Positions 1 through 7,629 of a stretch of DNA of 25,368 nucleotides are shown here, one piece after another; the stretch's first letter is position 1; each line of letters begins with the position of its first letter. Made by a program: the position numbers and the translations under genes. The stretch lies in the NCBI GenBank assembly GCA_030592465.1, contig JAUVJB010000006.1, forward strand, positions 1-25,368. Reading direction: 5' to 3'. This stretch comes from Bacteroidota bacterium. Lineage in GTDB: Bacteria; Bacteroidota; Bacteroidia; Bacteroidales; B39-G9. Below the pieces are notes generated by a model. The model worked only from the letters and a program-made list of their open reading frames with translations, was not told the DNA's origin and did not search any database.

Positions 1-152
1 AAGAAAACGTCAAAGACAAGGCTTTCGATCCGCCAGCTGGCGGATGAAATCAAAAAGTTTACTTTCGTAAATGATTTGTTTCAAAAGCGAGAATAACGCA
101 GTATTTGGCGTTTACTTGCAAAGACTATATATAAAAAACAATTATTTCCTTT
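1..152. other. Left-edge leader with one 18-bp palindrome
   Basis: No gene can be assigned. A perfect palindrome, ATCCGCCAGCTGGCGGAT, lies at 28-45. One plus-strand frame is open from the left edge to a stop at 94-96 (32 codons), and another is open to a stop at 45-47, ending in the residues DPPAGG, which are encoded by the palindrome itself. Either could be the tail of a gene that begins outside the window, but neither tail is recognisable. It is more likely intergenic repeat DNA. Confidence 0.4.
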
Positions 153-1013
153 ATGATAAATAAAATTGGTAAATATTTTTCATTAGTGAAATTTAGTCAC
201 ACAATTTTTGCAATGCCATTTGCATTTATTGGTTTTTTCTTAGCCTGCAAAATATCGGGTTCATCAATCAGCATCGTTTTATTTGTGTTGGTTGTTTTGT
301 GTATGGTTTTTGCTCGAAATGCTGCAATGTCATTTAACCGTTATCTCGATAGAGATATTGATAAAAAGAATAAAAGAACTCAATTAAGAGAAATTCCAAG
401 TGGTGTTATTAAACCAAAATCAGCCTTAGCTTTTGTTATTATAAACTCAATTTTATTTATTGCTACAACATATTTTATTAACAGTTTATGTTTTTATCTT
501 TCGCCTGTTGCTTTAATAGTTATTTTAGGATATAGTTTTTTTAAAAGATATACTGCTTTATGCCATTTTATTTTAGGAACAGGATTGTCATTAGCTCCTA
601 TTGGTGCTTATTTATCAGTTACAGGCAGGTTTGATTTATTGCCTTTGTTATTTTCTGTAATAGTATTTTTTTGGGTAAGCGGTTTCGACATAATCTATTC
701 TTTACAGGATATTGATTTTGACAAATCAGAAAATTTGAATTCAATGCCGACATTACTTGGCAAACGAAAAGCATTGATTTTGTCAGCAATTTTACACATT
801 TTTTCATCAATAGTTGTTTTATATATAGGATATTATGCTCATTTTGACGTTTTTTATTGGATAGGTGCAGTAATTTTCATTGGTCTGCTTTGGTATCAGC
901 ATTCAATAGTAAAACCTTATGATTTAAGCAGGGTAAATATAGCATTTGCTACAACTAATGGCATTGCAAGCATAATTTATGCTGTGTTTACTATCTTAAA
1001 TTTATTTTTTTGA
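153..1013 (+). CDS. UbiA-family prenyltransferase, MqnP-like
   Basis: Integral-membrane aromatic prenyltransferase of 286 residues, the usual length for UbiA proteins, with about eight to nine hydrophobic helices. The first Asp-rich motif is visible as NRYLDRDIDKKNKRT (about residues 62-76) and the second as SLQDIDFD (about 183-190); in this family they bind Mg2+ and the prenyl diphosphate. The sequences around them (FNRYLDRDIDKKN and LNSMP after the second motif) resemble the putative 4-hydroxybenzoate polyprenyltransferases of Bacteroidota, thought to act as MqnP in futalosine-dependent menaquinone synthesis. That assignment is inferred, since no other menaquinone gene is nearby. The family is seen directly; the substrate is not. 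The ATG at 153 is preceded by an A/T-rich leader with no Shine-Dalgarno site, normal for this phylum. The gene stands alone, with about 500 bp of repeat DNA after it. Confidence 0.85.
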   Translation: MINKIGKYFSLVKFSHTIFAMPFAFIGFFLACKISGSSISIVLFVLVVLCMVFARNAAMSFNRYLDRDIDKKNKRTQLREIPSGVIKPKSALAFVIINSILFIATTYFINSLCFYLSPVALIVILGYSFFKRYTALCHFILGTGLSLAPIGAYLSVTGRFDLLPLLFSVIVFFWVSGFDIIYSLQDIDFDKSENLNSMPTLLGKRKALILSAILHIFSSIVVLYIGYYAHFDVFYWIGAVIFIGLLWYQHSIVKPYDLSRVNIAFATTNGIASIIYAVFTILNLFF

Positions 1014-1086
1014 GTTAATTTACAAATTCGCCTTCATTGCATTCTCCAAATTTAGGTATTGATATACTTAACTCGGTTATAATTTT

Positions 1087-1104
1087 ATCCGTCAGCTGAC
1101 GGAT
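1087..1104. repeat. 18-bp palindrome, variant ATCCGTCAGCTGACGGAT
   Basis: Perfect palindrome related to the one at 28-45. It differs at two symmetric positions (C to T on the left arm, G to A on the right), so the dyad is kept. Related copies lie at 3761-3776, 21378-21395 (imperfect) and 24452-24469 (one G-T wobble pair). All five are intergenic. Confidence 0.85.
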
Positions 1105-1392
1105 GCCTGCCCCTTAGCGAAGTTTACCCCATAAAAAGGTTTACCCTGTGAAATTGCGAAGCAACATTTAACAGGGAACGACTATACTGGGGCGTATCGG
1201 GGTCATTATGTGTCATTAAGTAGTTATGAATGACAGTGAAGCCAAATGACGGCGAAGCTAAATGACAACAAATGACCCCGTGAAATATTGCTTCTCAATT
1301 TCACAGGGCAGGCAGTGAAACAAATGACCCTGATGAAATAACCTGAATCAGGATTTCACGGGGCAAGCAAATTACAATACGCAAAATATAAC
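1104..1392. repeat. Composite palindromic repeat, family A, copy 1
   Basis: This begins with GCCTGCCCCTTAGCGAAG and ends near GGGGCAAGCAAATTAC. It contains hairpins at 1144-1176, 1277-1308 and 1328-1363, each built from CCC(C/T)GTGAAAT-type and ATTTCAC-GGG-type arms. A larger dyad is formed by CGGGGTCATT (1198-1207) and AATGACCCCG (1271-1280), with extra GTCATT and AATGAC units between. The same modules recur at 5341-5593 and 24252-24356. The following CAAAATATAACC is also shared with copy 2. No transposase or coding capacity is present. Confidence 0.8.
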
Positions 1393-1495
1393 CGCACAAA
1401 TATACAACAACAAAAGTTTTAAATTTTTTTGTGGTTTTTTTTAATAAATGTTATTAAAAATAAACTTCTTAATAACAACGAATATAATTTATAGT

Positions 1496-1503
1496 TAAAT
1501 TTG
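1496..1503 (+). promoter_or_regulatory. -7 box of cstA-like gene promoter
   Basis: TAAATTTG matches the Bacteroidota -7 consensus TAnnTTTG. It would place transcription start about 20 nt before the ATG at 1531. No clear -33 TTTG is visible 19 nt upstream, so this is a partial promoter match. Confidence 0.5.
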
Positions 1504-1530
1504 CAAAAAATATAAAAAAACAAAAAAATT

Positions 1531-2994
1531 ATGTTCACATTTATAATTTCAATTCTAACTTTAATCTTAGGGTATTTAATTTACGGTAAATTTATTGAAA
1601 AATATTTTGGGGCTGACGATAACATAAAAACTCCGGCCATACGTATGGCAGATGGTGTAGATTATATACCAATGCCGGTCTGGAAAATGTACATGATAGA
1701 ATTTTTAAACATCGCAGGATTAGGTCCTATTTTTGGTGCGATTCTAGGTGCTATGTATGGTCCTGTTTCTTATGTATGGATTGTATTGGGCTGTATTTTT
1801 ATGGGTTCTGTTCACGATTATTTTTCAGGCATGTTATCGGTTAGAAACGATGGTGCAAGTATTTCTGAAGTCGTCGGTAAATATCTTGGTACAGGATTTC
1901 AAAATTTCTTAAGAGTCTTCTCAATATTATTATTAATATTTGTCGGTGTTGCTTTTGTTACAGGTCCCGCAGGTTTGCTGCAAAGTTTAACAGGTGGTAA
2001 CAAAGCTATTTGGTTATACATTATTTTCGGGTATTATATTATTGCTACATTATTACCAATTAATAAAATTATTGGTAAAATATATCCGTTTTTCGGCTTT
2101 GCTTTACTTGTAATGGCTGTCAGCATTGCCGGAGCAATGATAACCAAAGGCGCCACAGGCACATTATCATTACACGAATTATCATTTTCCGACTTTAAAA
2201 ATTTTCATTCTAATCCTTCACAAAACATTTTGTTCCCAATGATGTTTATTGTCATTTCGTGTGGTGCAATTTCAGGATTTCACTCTACACAAGCCCCTTT
2301 AATGGCACGATGTATGAAAAAAGAACGCTATGGCAGGCAAGTATTTTACGGAGCAATGATTTCAGAAGGTATTGTAGCACTTATTTGGGCAACAGCTGCA
2401 ATTAATTTCTTTCATGGTGCAGATGGACTTAACGCTACTTCATCAATAGCCGGTCATAATCCTGCATGGATAGTTAATGAAATTTGTAACACTTGGCTTG
2501 GTAAAGCAGGTGCTGTTTTTGCAATTATTGGTGTTGTTGCATGTCCTATAACAACAGGTGATACTGCATTTAGAAGTGCACGACTTACTATTTCTGATAT
2601 TTTCAAATTTAAACAAGCAAACATCAAAAACAGACTTATTGTTAGTATTCCTCTTTTTGTCGTTGGTTTTGTTTTATCGCAATTAGAATTTTCAACTATA
2701 TGGAAATATCTCGGACTTTCTAATCAGGTTCTATCAACAGTTGTTTTATGGACAGCAGCCATGTATCTCGCTACTCATAAAAAAAATCATTTACTGTTAT
2801 CAATACCTGCTGCTTTTATGACTGCAGTTTGCCTTACTTATTTAATGGTAGCTCCTGTTGCTAACGGAGGTCTATCATTGCCAATATCAACAGGTTATTC
2901 TATTGGCATTGTAGGTGCAATATTATCATTTATATGGTTTATATTTGCTGCCAAAACCAAAAATCGAATAAAAACATCAATCATTTCAAAATAA
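1531..2994 (+). CDS. CstA-family carbon starvation protein
   Basis: Polytopic inner-membrane protein of 487 residues with about a dozen hydrophobic helices. The family signature near the N terminus is clear: TPAIRMADGVDYIPMP (about 34-49), followed by an EFLNIAGLGPIFGAILGA stretch. Other typical segments are GSVHDYFSGMLSVRNDG (about 92-108) and PITTGDTAFRSARL (about 341-354). CstA proteins take up peptides or pyruvate, induced in E. coli on carbon starvation; the substrate here is unknown. The protein belongs to the shorter form of the family (E. coli CstA is about 700 residues), so the missing C-terminal part is a subtype difference and not a truncation. The ATG follows an A-rich leader. The ompH-like gene starts 44 bp after its stop and may be partly co-transcribed. 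Confidence 0.88.
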   Translation: MFTFIISILTLILGYLIYGKFIEKYFGADDNIKTPAIRMADGVDYIPMPVWKMYMIEFLNIAGLGPIFGAILGAMYGPVSYVWIVLGCIFMGSVHDYFSGMLSVRNDGASISEVVGKYLGTGFQNFLRVFSILLLIFVGVAFVTGPAGLLQSLTGGNKAIWLYIIFGYYIIATLLPINKIIGKIYPFFGFALLVMAVSIAGAMITKGATGTLSLHELSFSDFKNFHSNPSQNILFPMMFIVISCGAISGFHSTQAPLMARCMKKERYGRQVFYGAMISEGIVALIWATAAINFFHGADGLNATSSIAGHNPAWIVNEICNTWLGKAGAVFAIIGVVACPITTGDTAFRSARLTISDIFKFKQANIKNRLIVSIPLFVVGFVLSQLEFSTIWKYLGLSNQVLSTVVLWTAAMYLATHKKNHLLLSIPAAFMTAVCLTYLMVAPVANGGLSLPISTGYSIGIVGAILSFIWFIFAAKTKNRIKTSIISK

Positions 2995-2998
2995 AAGT

Positions 2999-3006
2999 TA
3001 TTTTTG
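2999..3006 (+). promoter_or_regulatory. Possible -7 box before ompH-like gene
   Basis: TATTTTTG fits TAnnTTTG exactly and lies just after the cstA-like stop, 32 bp before the ATG at 3039. There is no matching -33 TTTG at the expected spacing, so an independent promoter for the ompH-like gene is possible but unproven. Confidence 0.4.
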
Positions 3007-3038
3007 TAACTCAAATTTTAAAAAAAAATTATAAAAAA

Positions 3039-3668
3039 ATGAAAAATCTATCAACTATTGCAAAATTTTCAATTGCTACAAATGTCATATTAATTATTGC
3101 TATTGCAGTTTTATTTTATTTACACTATAGCTCAACAACAGACTCATCAATAATAAAAGAGAATGCAGCTGTTAAAAAAGTAGAAGGAACTAACTCAATG
3201 CAAATAGCATACGTAAATATTGATTCATTACTTTTGAATTATAAATTATCTGAAGAGTTAAACGACGAATTTTCAAAAAAACAAGAAAAAATAAAAGCTG
3301 ATTTACAACAAAAAGCTGATAAATTTCAAAAAGAAGCTAATGATTTTCAAGACAAGGTAAAACGTGGTGGTTTTCTTACTCAACAACGTGCCGAAGAAGA
3401 ACAACAAAAACTTGTTGAAAAGCAACAAAAATTACAAATTCTGCAAAACGACCTTAGTAATAAGTTGCTTAATGAACAACAACAAATGAATCTTCAGCTT
3501 TATAATAATATTACTGAATTTATTACTGAATATAACAAAACGCATAAATATAAATTTATTTTAAGCAATACAACAGGAGGAACCCTCTTATATGGTGATC
3601 CAAATTGTAATATTACTAATGAAGTTCTTTTAGGTCTTAATTTAAAATATGACGAAGAAAATAAATAA
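3039..3668 (+). CDS. OmpH/Skp-family periplasmic chaperone
   Basis: This encodes 209 residues. I chose the ATG at 3039 because it gives KNLSTIAKF followed directly by one hydrophobic helix (about residues 8-25); the frame is open further upstream to an ATG at 2934, but that would add 35 polar residues inside the cstA-like gene. After the membrane anchor or uncleaved signal comes IAYVNIDSLLLNY (about 54-66), the usual start of the OmpH/Skp domain. A long Lys/Gln/Glu-rich coiled coil (about 70-150) follows, and then a C-terminal strand region ending TGGTLLYGDPNCNITNEVLLGLN. Skp proteins form trimeric tentacled cages that hold unfolded outer-membrane proteins in the periplasm. The assignment rests on these features. 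Bacteroidota usually carry several such genes, so this may not be the main Skp, and the partner proteins are unknown. Confidence 0.85.
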   Translation: MKNLSTIAKFSIATNVILIIAIAVLFYLHYSSTTDSSIIKENAAVKKVEGTNSMQIAYVNIDSLLLNYKLSEELNDEFSKKQEKIKADLQQKADKFQKEANDFQDKVKRGGFLTQQRAEEEQQKLVEKQQKLQILQNDLSNKLLNEQQQMNLQLYNNITEFITEYNKTHKYKFILSNTTGGTLLYGDPNCNITNEVLLGLNLKYDEENK

Positions 3669-3760
3669 TATCTGTACGAAAACTTTGTAACGTGTACTAT
3701 ACTTAAAACAGATGGGAATATACTTTACAAACTTTTAAATTGTTTTACTGTTAAAACTTG

Positions 3761-3776
3761 TCCGCCAGCTGGCGGA
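3761..3776. repeat. 16-bp palindrome TCCGCCAGCTGGCGGA
   Basis: Perfect copy of the core of the palindrome at 28-45, in the gap between the ompH-like gene and the glycosyltransferase. It sits about 60 bp before the glycosyltransferase start, upstream of a weak -7-like TATCTTTA at 3803-3810. Confidence 0.8.
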
Positions 3777-3833
3777 TAAAAATTTAAACCGTTAGTATAA
3801 TATATCTTTACACTCTGAAAAATTATTATTTAC

Positions 3834-5138
3834 ATGTGTTTTGCAGATTATTATTTAAATAAGTATAGAATTTATCCCGATTATATAAAAAACTCTCCTG
3901 ACAAAGATTTGAATATAATAATTTTTATCCCATGTTATAATGAACCAAATTTATTAAATACATTAAACTCATTATTTAATTGTAAACGCCCCAAATCACC
4001 TGTTGAGATAATAATTGTTGTTAATTCGGCAATTGATGAAAACAATGAGATTATTGAAAATAACAAAAAAACATTGCAGCAAGCAAATAAATGGATTAAA
4101 GAACACAACAAAAAATCGTTTAGTTTCTATACTATTTATCAACCTGACCTGCAAAAAAAATATGCAGGCGTAGGCTTTGCCCGAAAAATAGGCATGGATG
4201 AGGCTGTAAGTCGTTTTAATAAAATTAACAATAAAACCGGAATACTTGTCTCATTTGATGCTGACGCAACTTGTGATGAAAATTTTTTAATTGAGATAGA
4301 AAAACATTTTGCAAAAAACCATAAAACAAAAGCATGCTCAATTTATTTTGAACATCCTATTTCAGGAACAGAATTTTCAGACAATATTTATAATGCAATA
4401 ACTCAATATGAGCTTTATTTACGATACTATAATTTAAGTTCACGATTTGCCGGTTTCCCTTTTGCTTTTCACACAGTAGGCTCAAGTTTTGCTGTGAGAG
4501 CTGATGTTTATGCCAAACAAGGAGGTATGAACAGAAAAAAAGCCGGCGAAGATTTTTACTTTTTACAAAAAATTATTCCTCTTGGTAACTTTACCGAAAT
4601 AAATACAACTCGCGTTATTCCTTCACCACGACCATCAAACAGAGTGCCTTTTGGGACAGGTGCTACAATCAAAAAATTTGAGGAAAATAATTTAACACAT
4701 TTATATACATATAACTTTCAGGCATTCCTCGATTTAAAATCTTTTATTTCTGATATTGATAAACTTTATAAAATTGATGATTCAAAACTTAACGTTTTTT
4801 ATAATGATATACCGAAAAACATAAAAGATTTTTTAATTGCTAATAATTTTGAGCAAGCCATAAACGATATTAATAATAATTGTGCAAACTTAAAAAATTT
4901 TAAGAAACGATTTTTTGCTTGGTTCAATGCCTTTAAAATACTAAAATATATGAATTTTGTACATGTCAACAATCTTAAAAAAAATAAGATAGCAGAAGCA
5001 AGCCGTCAGCTTTTAAAAAACCTTAAGCTTAATATTGACATACCAAATGACGAGAGACAGTTGTTGAAAATTTTTAGAGATATTGAAAAAAATCGAATAT
5101 TAAATCTGCCAAATTTGGGAACTATTTCAAAAAAATAA
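3834..5138 (+). CDS. Family 2 glycosyltransferase
   Basis: This is a 434-residue protein with an N-terminal GT-A fold. Visible motifs are IIIFIPCYNEPNLLNTLNSL (about 28-47; nucleotide-sugar-binding start of GT2 enzymes), SFDADATCDENF (about 141-152; the DxD metal site) and KAGEDFYFLQKI (about 236-247; the ED motif carrying the probable catalytic base). Residues 290-434 are Lys/Asn-rich, mostly helical by composition, and match nothing I recognise. There is no signal peptide or transmembrane helix, so it is probably cytoplasmic or peripheral. Donor and acceptor cannot be read from the sequence. No other polysaccharide gene lies beside it. The ATG at 3834 lies before a short N-terminal extension (MCFADYYLNKYRIYP); a later start is unlikely because the next Met lies inside the fold. 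Confidence 0.82.
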   Translation: MCFADYYLNKYRIYPDYIKNSPDKDLNIIIFIPCYNEPNLLNTLNSLFNCKRPKSPVEIIIVVNSAIDENNEIIENNKKTLQQANKWIKEHNKKSFSFYTIYQPDLQKKYAGVGFARKIGMDEAVSRFNKINNKTGILVSFDADATCDENFLIEIEKHFAKNHKTKACSIYFEHPISGTEFSDNIYNAITQYELYLRYYNLSSRFAGFPFAFHTVGSSFAVRADVYAKQGGMNRKKAGEDFYFLQKIIPLGNFTEINTTRVIPSPRPSNRVPFGTGATIKKFEENNLTHLYTYNFQAFLDLKSFISDIDKLYKIDDSKLNVFYNDIPKNIKDFLIANNFEQAINDINNNCANLKNFKKRFFAWFNAFKILKYMNFVHVNNLKKNKIAEASRQLLKNLKLNIDIPNDERQLLKIFRDIEKNRILNLPNLGTISKK

Positions 5139-5340
5139 ATCTATTCGTACAATTTATAGAGGCGTGAGAGATGTAAAATTTTTCCATGTATATTGCAAAA
5201 ATTATATGCTTAATTTATTTTTATTAATATTTTTTGCATTTGCTCCCATATTGTCGGGGTCTTAAAAGAAGTATATAATATACTCTGCTTCGTAATAATT
5301 TGAGCTAATTTATATACTATAAAACAATTATAACATTAAC

Positions 5341-5593
5341 ATATAGTCATTAATTGTCATTAGTAGTCATTGATTGTCATTAATTGCCTGCCCCGTAGCG
5401 AAGCGTATCGGGGTCATTAATTTATTGATTGTCTTAAATTGTCAATAAAACTAAATGACGGCGAAGCCAAAAGACAACAAATGACAGCGAAGCTAAATGA
5501 CCCAGAGAAATATTGCTTCGCAATTTTACGGGGCAGGCAAATTATATTACGGCTCTACTGAGCTTGCCGAAGTGCAAAATATAACCTCTCAAA
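5341..5593. repeat. Composite palindromic repeat, family A, copy 2
   Basis: This starts with four closely spaced GTCATT units (5346-5381), followed by a perfect 14-bp inverted repeat: TTGCCTGCCCCGTA at 5384-5397 and its complement at 5527-5540. Between the arms lie CGTATCGGGGTCATT, three GCGAAGC units (5398, 5461, 5487), one GCTTCGC (5515), and AAATGAC units. The sequence after the right arm matches that after copy 1 (CAAATTA, TACG, CAAAATATAACC), except that copy 2 carries about 23 extra bases (GGCTCTACTGAGCTTGCCGA and following). It looks like a mobile, non-coding composite. Confidence 0.8.
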
Positions 5594-5725
5594 GTATAAT
5601 ATGTTACTTTTTTCTATTATACCATTTCCAAACTTTGATTTAATTCAGATAAGTATAAAACCTCCTCTAATATTACTCTCCTGAATAAATAAAATTTTCT
5701 TTTAAAAAATTAACTTAATAATTAA

Positions 5726-5756
5726 TTTGATAACTCATTTATAGTTAATAAATTTA
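5726..5756 (+). promoter_or_regulatory. Bacteroidota-type promoter
   Basis: A -33 TTTG (5726-5729) is spaced by 19 bp from a -7 TAAATTTA (5749-5756, seven of eight consensus positions). Transcription would begin about 95 bp before the ATG at 5861, leaving a fairly long leader. Confidence 0.55.
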
Positions 5757-5860
5757 GACGAAATTCGATGATTGAAATAAAATTTATGTTTAAATAAACA
5801 TAGAGGTTAAATAATGGTAATAAACTTTTATTAGCAGATAGCTCCTGTAAAATCGATAAA

Positions 5861-6502
5861 ATGAAATACAAAATCACTCCTTTTAATATACTTTCAATAC
5901 CGATTATTGCTATAGCATTTATTTATTTATTTACTGACAGTCATGGTCAAGGTCATGCAGTGCAAATTTTACTTTTTGTTGAAATAATTATAGGATGTAG
6001 TATATTAATCTTATTTCCTGATTTTCTCCTTCAATTGTTCATAAAAAAATACAAAACAATTATTTTTATTGAGATAATAATAATTTTTATTGGTCTTTTT
6101 GCAGGCATATATCAAACAAGAACCCAAACATTGATTATAGATGACGAGTTTAACAAAAGCTACATCACAATAATTTATGGAGTAAAAAATGAACAAGACC
6201 TTTCAATATCAAAATTGACTTTTTCAAAAACAATTAAAATTCCTGATAATGGAATATTACTTACTTCGTCCGATTTTGAAGAAAATCTGCAGGACACTGA
6301 AATAAAAATGGAATCAGGTACTTCACCTAAGTCAACTATGCGCCTACCCGATGCTCAATTTGCATCAAATGGCAAAATTTATAAATTTAGAAGCTGGAAA
6401 ATAAAACAAGAAGCTTATGCTGCTTCTTACTCCGGAAAAGAATTGGAAGAACTTAAAGTAAATTTAAAAAAGAAATTCGAATTATTAAAACCAAGCAGGT
6501 AA
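5861..6502 (+). CDS. Unrecognised three-helix membrane protein
   Basis: I do not recognise this 213-residue protein. Three strongly hydrophobic segments lie at about residues 7-25, 34-56 and 64-85, very rich in Ile. The remaining ~125 residues are soluble and mixed in charge, with an SGTSPKSTMRLPDAQFASNG stretch and a Lys-rich C terminus. The three helices would put the C-terminal domain on the opposite side of the membrane from the N terminus; no catalytic motif is visible. The start has its own upstream promoter match, and the following PP2C gene is separated by about 315 bp with another promoter, so an operon is unlikely. Base composition resembles its neighbours. It is probably real because it is a long ORF with membrane-protein composition. 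Confidence 0.65.
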   Translation: MKYKITPFNILSIPIIAIAFIYLFTDSHGQGHAVQILLFVEIIIGCSILILFPDFLLQLFIKKYKTIIFIEIIIIFIGLFAGIYQTRTQTLIIDDEFNKSYITIIYGVKNEQDLSISKLTFSKTIKIPDNGILLTSSDFEENLQDTEIKMESGTSPKSTMRLPDAQFASNGKIYKFRSWKIKQEAYAASYSGKELEELKVNLKKKFELLKPSR

Positions 6503-6643
6503 CAATATATATTGCTATCATGGTTTAAGGTTGTAACTTAACCAACTTAATTATTAGCACAATATTTTCTCAAATATTATTATCATAAATAAGCTATTTT
6601 TTAAAAATGTTAATATCTATTTAATTATTAAGCCGCTAATTAA

Positions 6644-6674
6644 TTTAACAACACAGTTATAATTAATAATTTTG
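6644..6674 (+). promoter_or_regulatory. Bacteroidota-type promoter for the PP2C gene
   Basis: A -7 box TAATTTTG (6667-6674) matches the consensus exactly. A -33-like TTTA lies at 6644-6647 with the standard 19-bp spacer. The transcript would begin near 6681, about 20 nt before the small ORF and about 137 nt before the PP2C start. Confidence 0.55.
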
Positions 6675-6701
6675 AAATTTCAATCACAATAATCAATAAA
6701 C

Positions 6702-6794
6702 ATGAGCAACACAGCAATAAAAAAACAAGTAATAGTTTTACAAGATCTTGGTGTAACAAAACAAAAATTTGAAGAATTTAGTTGCTTTATATAA
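6702..6794 (+). CDS. Possible 30-codon leader ORF
   Basis: An ATG 28 nt after a good -7 box opens a 30-residue frame (MSNTAIKKQVIVLQDLGVTK and ten more residues) that ends 23 nt before the PP2C ATG, in a different frame. The composition is protein-like (amphipathic, Lys- and Val-rich). It has no match I recognise. It may be a translated leader peptide, the remaining N terminus of a lost gene, or chance. Confidence 0.3.
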   Translation: MSNTAIKKQVIVLQDLGVTKQKFEEFSCFI

Positions 6795-6817
6795 CAATTT
6801 TACATATATTTATTGCT

Positions 6818-7573
6818 ATGAATTATTCTGCGAGAACTGATATTGGTAAAAAATATGACCACAATGAAGATGCCTTTGTCTTACCCGAGCCGAATAAAAA
6901 ATATAATGTAAAGAATCCTGACATAAAAAATAAAGGGAAATTGTTTATATTATGTGATGGTATTGGAGGAGCAAATGCAGGCGAAGTAGCTAGTGAACTA
7001 ACTGCCAATTGGATATTTAGAGACTATTACTCTACGGAAAATAATAATATCAATTTAACAAAAAGATTAAAAAATATTATTCAATCGGTTAACCTAAAAA
7101 TTATTCAGCTTGCTAATGAATATGAAAATTACCAAGGAATGGGAACAACACTTGTTGCCACATTATTTCTCAATAACACAACTTATATTTATTCGGTGGG
7201 CGATAGCAGAGCATATCTATTTAATGATAAAAAATTACAACAAATTACTGAAGACCATTCTGAAGTATGGCAATTGTATAAAGCAGGTCTAATAAGTAAA
7301 GACGACCTTCGTCACCATCCAAGAAACAATATTATAACAATGGCATTAGGTAATAATATAAATATTGATATTCAACAATATGAATGCAAATATAACAAAG
7401 GAGATATGTTTCTGATATGCAGCGATGGACTTACAGATATGGTAAGCGAAGAAGAAATAACAAGAATACTTAATAAAGATGAATCGTTAGATAAAATTTC
7501 AAAAAATCTTATACAAGCTGCTAATAAAAATGGAGGAAAAGACAATATAACAGTTATTGTTATTTCAGTTTAA
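6818..7573 (+). CDS. PP2C-type Ser/Thr protein phosphatase
   Basis: This is a 251-residue stand-alone PPM/PP2C phosphatase domain, close to the minimal length for bacterial members. Motifs in order: ARTDIGKKYDHNEDAF (residues 4-19), LFILCDGIGGANAGEVAS (about 41-58; metal-binding DG), GMGTTLVATLF (about 107-117), YSVGDSRAYLF (about 125-135), DMFLICSDGLTDMV (about 196-209) and GGKDNITVIVI (about 239-249; metal-binding DN). These supply the Mg2+/Mn2+ ligands for dephosphorylating Ser/Thr residues. It is soluble and probably cytoplasmic. The open frame extends to a TTG at 6782, but the ATG at 6818 puts the first conserved motif at the usual distance from the N terminus. No partner kinase is adjacent. 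It converges with prfC, with 56 bp between and no clear terminator. Confidence 0.9.
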   Translation: MNYSARTDIGKKYDHNEDAFVLPEPNKKYNVKNPDIKNKGKLFILCDGIGGANAGEVASELTANWIFRDYYSTENNNINLTKRLKNIIQSVNLKIIQLANEYENYQGMGTTLVATLFLNNTTYIYSVGDSRAYLFNDKKLQQITEDHSEVWQLYKAGLISKDDLRHHPRNNIITMALGNNINIDIQQYECKYNKGDMFLICSDGLTDMVSEEEITRILNKDESLDKISKNLIQAANKNGGKDNITVIVISV

Positions 7574-7629
7574 AAGTAAGAAAGTCAAAAGTCATAAAGT
7601 GCTAAAGCAATACCTTATTAGATAATCAG

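Larger units (their letters stand above)
1014..1530. other. Repeat-filled intergenic gap
   Basis: There is no plausible gene in this 517-bp gap. From left to right it holds an 18-bp palindrome (1087-1104), a composite palindromic repeat (1104-1392) with three hairpins, an A/T-rich stretch, and the promoter and leader of the following CstA-type gene. Confidence 0.75.
5139..5860. other. Repeat-filled intergenic gap
   Basis: There is no plausible gene in this 722-bp gap. 5139-5340 is plain A/T-rich sequence. 5341-5593 holds copy 2 of repeat family A. 5594-5860 is A/T-rich and carries the promoter of the next gene. Confidence 0.7.
6503..6817. other. Gap before PP2C gene
   Basis: This 315-bp A/T-rich gap has a weak imperfect hairpin just after the preceding gene (6522-6543, arms GGTTTAAG and CTTAACC with one bulge, no T run). 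It also holds the promoter at 6644-6674 and a possible 30-codon ORF at 6702-6794. No repeat of the intergenic families is present. Confidence 0.6.

Noticed and set aside
2934..3038. Longer start for the ompH-like gene
   Set aside because: It would lie within the cstA-like gene and put 35 polar residues before the membrane helix; the ATG at 3039 gives a normal N terminus.
5139..5340. Small RNA or riboswitch in the A/T-rich gap
   Set aside because: No conserved core, paired structure or promoter-terminator pair that I can recognise.
5341..5400. CRISPR-like array of GTCATT units
   Set aside because: Units are about 6-7 bp with irregular short gaps, no 20+ bp repeats, no unique spacers and no cas genes.
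7574..7629. Terminator between PP2C and prfC
   Set aside because: I could not find a stem with a T run in these 56 bp; only loose AAAGTCA-like repeats are present.
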